A DNA stretch of 8,593 bases from Candidatus Gastranaerophilales bacterium (GTDB lineage: Bacteria; Cyanobacteriota; Vampirovibrionia; Gastranaerophilales; JAILCC01): assembly GCA_024408745.1 (NCBI GenBank), contig JAKSUS010000041.1, positions 1 to 8,593 on the forward strand, in the 5' to 3' direction. Shown piece by piece: positions 7,307 through 8,593 of this stretch (the first letter of the stretch is position 1; every line of letters begins with the position of its first letter). Both the position numbers and the translations under genes were made by a program. Under the pieces are notes generated by a model. It was not told the DNA's origin and searched no databases. It saw nothing but the letters and a program-made list of their open reading frames with translations.

Positions 7307-8279
7307 TTCTTGCTGCTCTTATATAAGGTGTTGTGGAATATTGTCTGTTTTTTGTTTTTTTCAGCTTACCGTTATCATCAAAATATATACTTGTACCTAC
7401 TACAAAATTATTATTTTGCCCATGCGATAATATTTGGGTACCATTAACCAAAGTATTAAAATCTTTATGATCATGTCCGTTCAAAATGACATTTATACCC
7501 TCCACATTTTCGGCAAAAATATTTGAAATTTTATTGCCTGTATGAGAGAGAAGAACAACAGCACCTCTCGGATGTTCTTCTTTAAAATTTTGTATGCGTT
7601 CTTTTAAAAACTTCAATGTTGCTCTTAAGTCTTTTTTACCGATTTGATATTCTGTTTTTGGCGTTTGGTCGTAAAATTCAGTATATTTAAACCCTTTCGG
7701 ATGATAATACATACTTGGAATAGTTATTCCCAAAAGTAATACATGATTTTTTAATTTAGGATTTTTGCTGTCAGGAATTTCTATTATTTTTTCGGTTTTT
7801 ATCAAATAATTTTGTTGCATTATTTTCGCTATGGTAGGAGATTTTTGAAGATTAATATTAGACATAAGAACATTTAAACAAGGTATTCTTTGCATTAAAA
7901 GTCTGTTATATAACCATTCATCACCACCGCCGTAACAATGGTTTCCGGGAGTATATATTGCATTAAAATTTTTCTTTTCAAATAATTCTTTTGTTTTGTC
8001 TATTAAAGTATCAAAAAGATTATATTGAATATCGCCAAAGGAACTGTGTTTATCAGTCAACACGCCTTTTTTCGCAGGATTCATAAAAAAGTCACCTGCT
8101 ATTGCCAAGATATTTCTTGTACTCTCTTTATCTTTTTTATCAAAGATATCTTTACTGTTTCCCTGTATTGTTTTTATAACTTGAGGAACACCTAAGATAT
8201 CACCGTGATTATCGGCAACTGATGCTATATTTAAAACAGAAGATGCAAAATTAACTGATGATATACTTTTAACGTCCAT
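7266..8279 (-). CDS. Metallophosphoesterase, catalytic domain of a 5'-nucleotidase-like protein
   Basis: Calcineurin-like metallophosphoesterase of 337 residues. The two-metal motifs appear in order: ADNHGD (22-27, Asp23 and His25), AGDFFMN (61-67, Asp63), GNHC (112-115, Asn113 and His114), LLSH (243-246) and GHDH (268-271). GNHC departs from the usual GNH(D/E). LMSNI (138-142) matches the family's L-x-x-N-(I/V) element. In UshA-like enzymes this domain removes phosphate from nucleotides and is joined to a C-terminal domain, here found in the overlapping next gene. There is no signal peptide, although UshA-like enzymes are usually exported. The start is the ATG at 8279 rather than the TTG at 8285: AGAAGGA (8287-8293) is 7 bases from the ATG but only one from the TTG. 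The stop TAA at 7266-7268 arises directly from the T7 run. Substrate is not determined; related enzymes act on nucleotides, UDP-sugars, cyclic nucleotides or other phosphoesters. Confidence 0.8.
   Translation of the reverse strand: MDVKSISSVNFASSVLNIASVADNHGDILGVPQVIKTIQGNSKDIFDKKDKESTRNILAIAGDFFMNPAKKGVLTDKHSSFGDIQYNLFDTLIDKTKELFEKKNFNAIYTPGNHCYGGGDEWLYNRLLMQRIPCLNVLMSNINLQKSPTIAKIMQQNYLIKTEKIIEIPDSKNPKLKNHVLLLGITIPSMYYHPKGFKYTEFYDQTPKTEYQIGKKDLRATLKFLKERIQNFKEEHPRGAVVLLSHTGNKISNIFAENVEGINVILNGHDHKDFNTLVNGTQILSHGQNNNFVVGTSIYFDDNGKLKKTKNRQYSTTPYIRAARNDKALHKSIKRFF
7268..7274 (-). other. T7 homopolymer at the frame break of the split 5'-nucleotidase
   Basis: On the minus strand the upstream frame reads AGA TTT TTT TAA and stops. 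With one T fewer it would read AGA TTT TTT AAT ATT TCT and run on into the downstream C-terminal-domain frame. The result would be one open frame of about 581 residues, the size of UshA-like 5'-nucleotidases. The frame change must fall between the downstream frame's upstream TAA (7319-7321) and this stop, a window of about 50 bases, and this is the longest homopolymer in it. A sequencing or assembly indel, a real mutation, or slippage during transcription or translation would all look the same here. Confidence 0.7.
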
Positions 8280-8286
8280 GACCAAA

Positions 8287-8293
8287 TCCTTCT
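8287..8293 (-). promoter_or_regulatory. Ribosome binding site that sets the metallophosphoesterase start
   Basis: AGAAGGA on the minus strand, 7 bases before the ATG at 8279. It is too close (one base) to the in-frame TTG at 8285, so it decides in favour of the ATG. The rest of the 66-base gap 8280-8345 is nearly all A/T, with no clear promoter or terminator. Confidence 0.7.
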
Positions 8294-8345
8294 ACATGTT
8301 TTAAATACAAAAATAAAAAAATTTGTTATTATTTAAAAATTTTTA

Positions 8346-8516
8346 TTACTCAGGATTTTTTATAACCTTACCGCATTTTGTACAGGCAAGATATACTTTA
8401 CTGCTGTCAACCGGTAAAAATATATGTTCACATTCATCAATATTTTGTTGATTATAAATTGTTTTAAATTTCTTCTTAGGATAAAAAATTCTCATAATCT
8501 TTTCAATAAAATACAT
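8346..8516 (-). CDS. Small 56-residue protein with a CxxCG zinc-ribbon-like end
   Basis: A short open frame, ATG at 8514-8516 to TAA at 8346-8348, not matched to any named family. The first 20 residues are basic and aromatic (MYFIEKIMRIFYPKKKFK). After that comes ECEH (28-31), then CTKCGK (45-50). The spacing C-x-H followed 13 residues later by C-x-x-C suggests a single small zinc site, as in many short zinc-ribbon proteins of phage or accessory regions. A GAGGA (8527-8531) lies 10 bases before the ATG, inside the end of the preceding gene, whose stop is only 3 bases from this start. That arrangement supports translation in one operon. The function is unknown; nucleic-acid or protein binding is only a guess from the ribbon. 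Confidence 0.6.
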   Translation of the reverse strand: MYFIEKIMRIFYPKKKFKTIYNQQNIDECEHIFLPVDSSKVYLACTKCGKVIKNPE

Positions 8517-8519
8517 ATT

Positions 8520-8593
8520 TTAATTTTCCTCATTTGAAGATACATATTTATTGATAATTCTTATTAATTCTTCTTTGAATTTTTCAAAATTAT
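8520..8593 (-). CDS. C-terminal end of an unidentified gene, cut by the window edge
   Basis: The last 23 codons and the TAA stop (8520-8522) of a frame entering from the right edge. The visible residues read FEKFKEELIRIINKY followed by a polar tail, which looks like an amphipathic, charged helix. It cannot be assigned. Its stop lies 3 bases before the small CxxC gene and carries that gene's ribosome site, so the two are probably co-transcribed. Confidence 0.5.
   Translation of the reverse strand, partial: NFEKFKEELIRIINKYVSSNEEN

Noticed and set aside
8283..8285. TTG start giving two extra residues on the metallophosphoesterase
   Set aside because: The Shine-Dalgarno AGAAGGA is only one base away from it but 7 bases from the ATG at 8279, so the ATG is preferred.
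8299..8348. A/T-rich self-complementary stretch between the small CxxC gene and the metallophosphoesterase gene as a terminator
   Set aside because: Only A-T pairing is possible and the composition makes such matches expected by chance; no stable hairpin is seen.

Overview
The window is strongly AT-rich with tightly packed genes. It encodes an outer-membrane LptD/OstA-like protein, so the host is a diderm (Gram-negative-type) bacterium. The AT bias, the lptD-like/accD/accA cluster, and two cytoplasmic-looking proteins that begin with a short 'V..I....F' N-terminal tag remind me of gut Vampirovibrionia (Gastranaerophilales, the non-photosynthetic sister group of cyanobacteria). That placement is from memory of the style of these genomes, not from a search, and should be held loosely.

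Layout. On the plus strand, bases 110-3907 hold a likely operon: an LptD/OstA-like outer-membrane protein, then accD and accA, the two carboxyltransferase subunits of acetyl-CoA carboxylase, with gaps of 9 and 12 bases. A near-consensus sigma-70-type promoter (3917-3945) follows and drives pgi (3979-5202), a short and divergent glucose-6-phosphate isomerase. The minus strand is read from the right edge towards pgi. It holds the tail of an unknown gene (8520-8593), an unlisted 56-residue CxxC protein (8346-8516), a 5'-nucleotidase-family protein split over two overlapping frames (8279-7266 and 7306-6533), and an ASKHA-fold protein resembling ROK/glucokinase sugar kinases (6520-5222). That last gene meets pgi tail to tail with 19 bases between them.

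How the genes relate. The left operon joins envelope assembly (lipopolysaccharide export) with the first committed step of fatty-acid synthesis. On either side of the convergent junction lie a putative sugar kinase and glucose-6-phosphate isomerase, which would catalyse consecutive first steps of glycolysis if the kinase assignment is right. The most notable feature is the split 5'-nucleotidase. A single base in a run of seven T (7268-7274, minus strand) separates the frame of the metallophosphoesterase domain from that of the 5'-nucleotidase C-terminal domain. Removing one T would give one continuous protein of about 581 residues. This may be an assembly error, a recent frameshift, or slippage-controlled expression. 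No RNA gene, CRISPR array, insertion sequence or convincing intrinsic terminator was seen.
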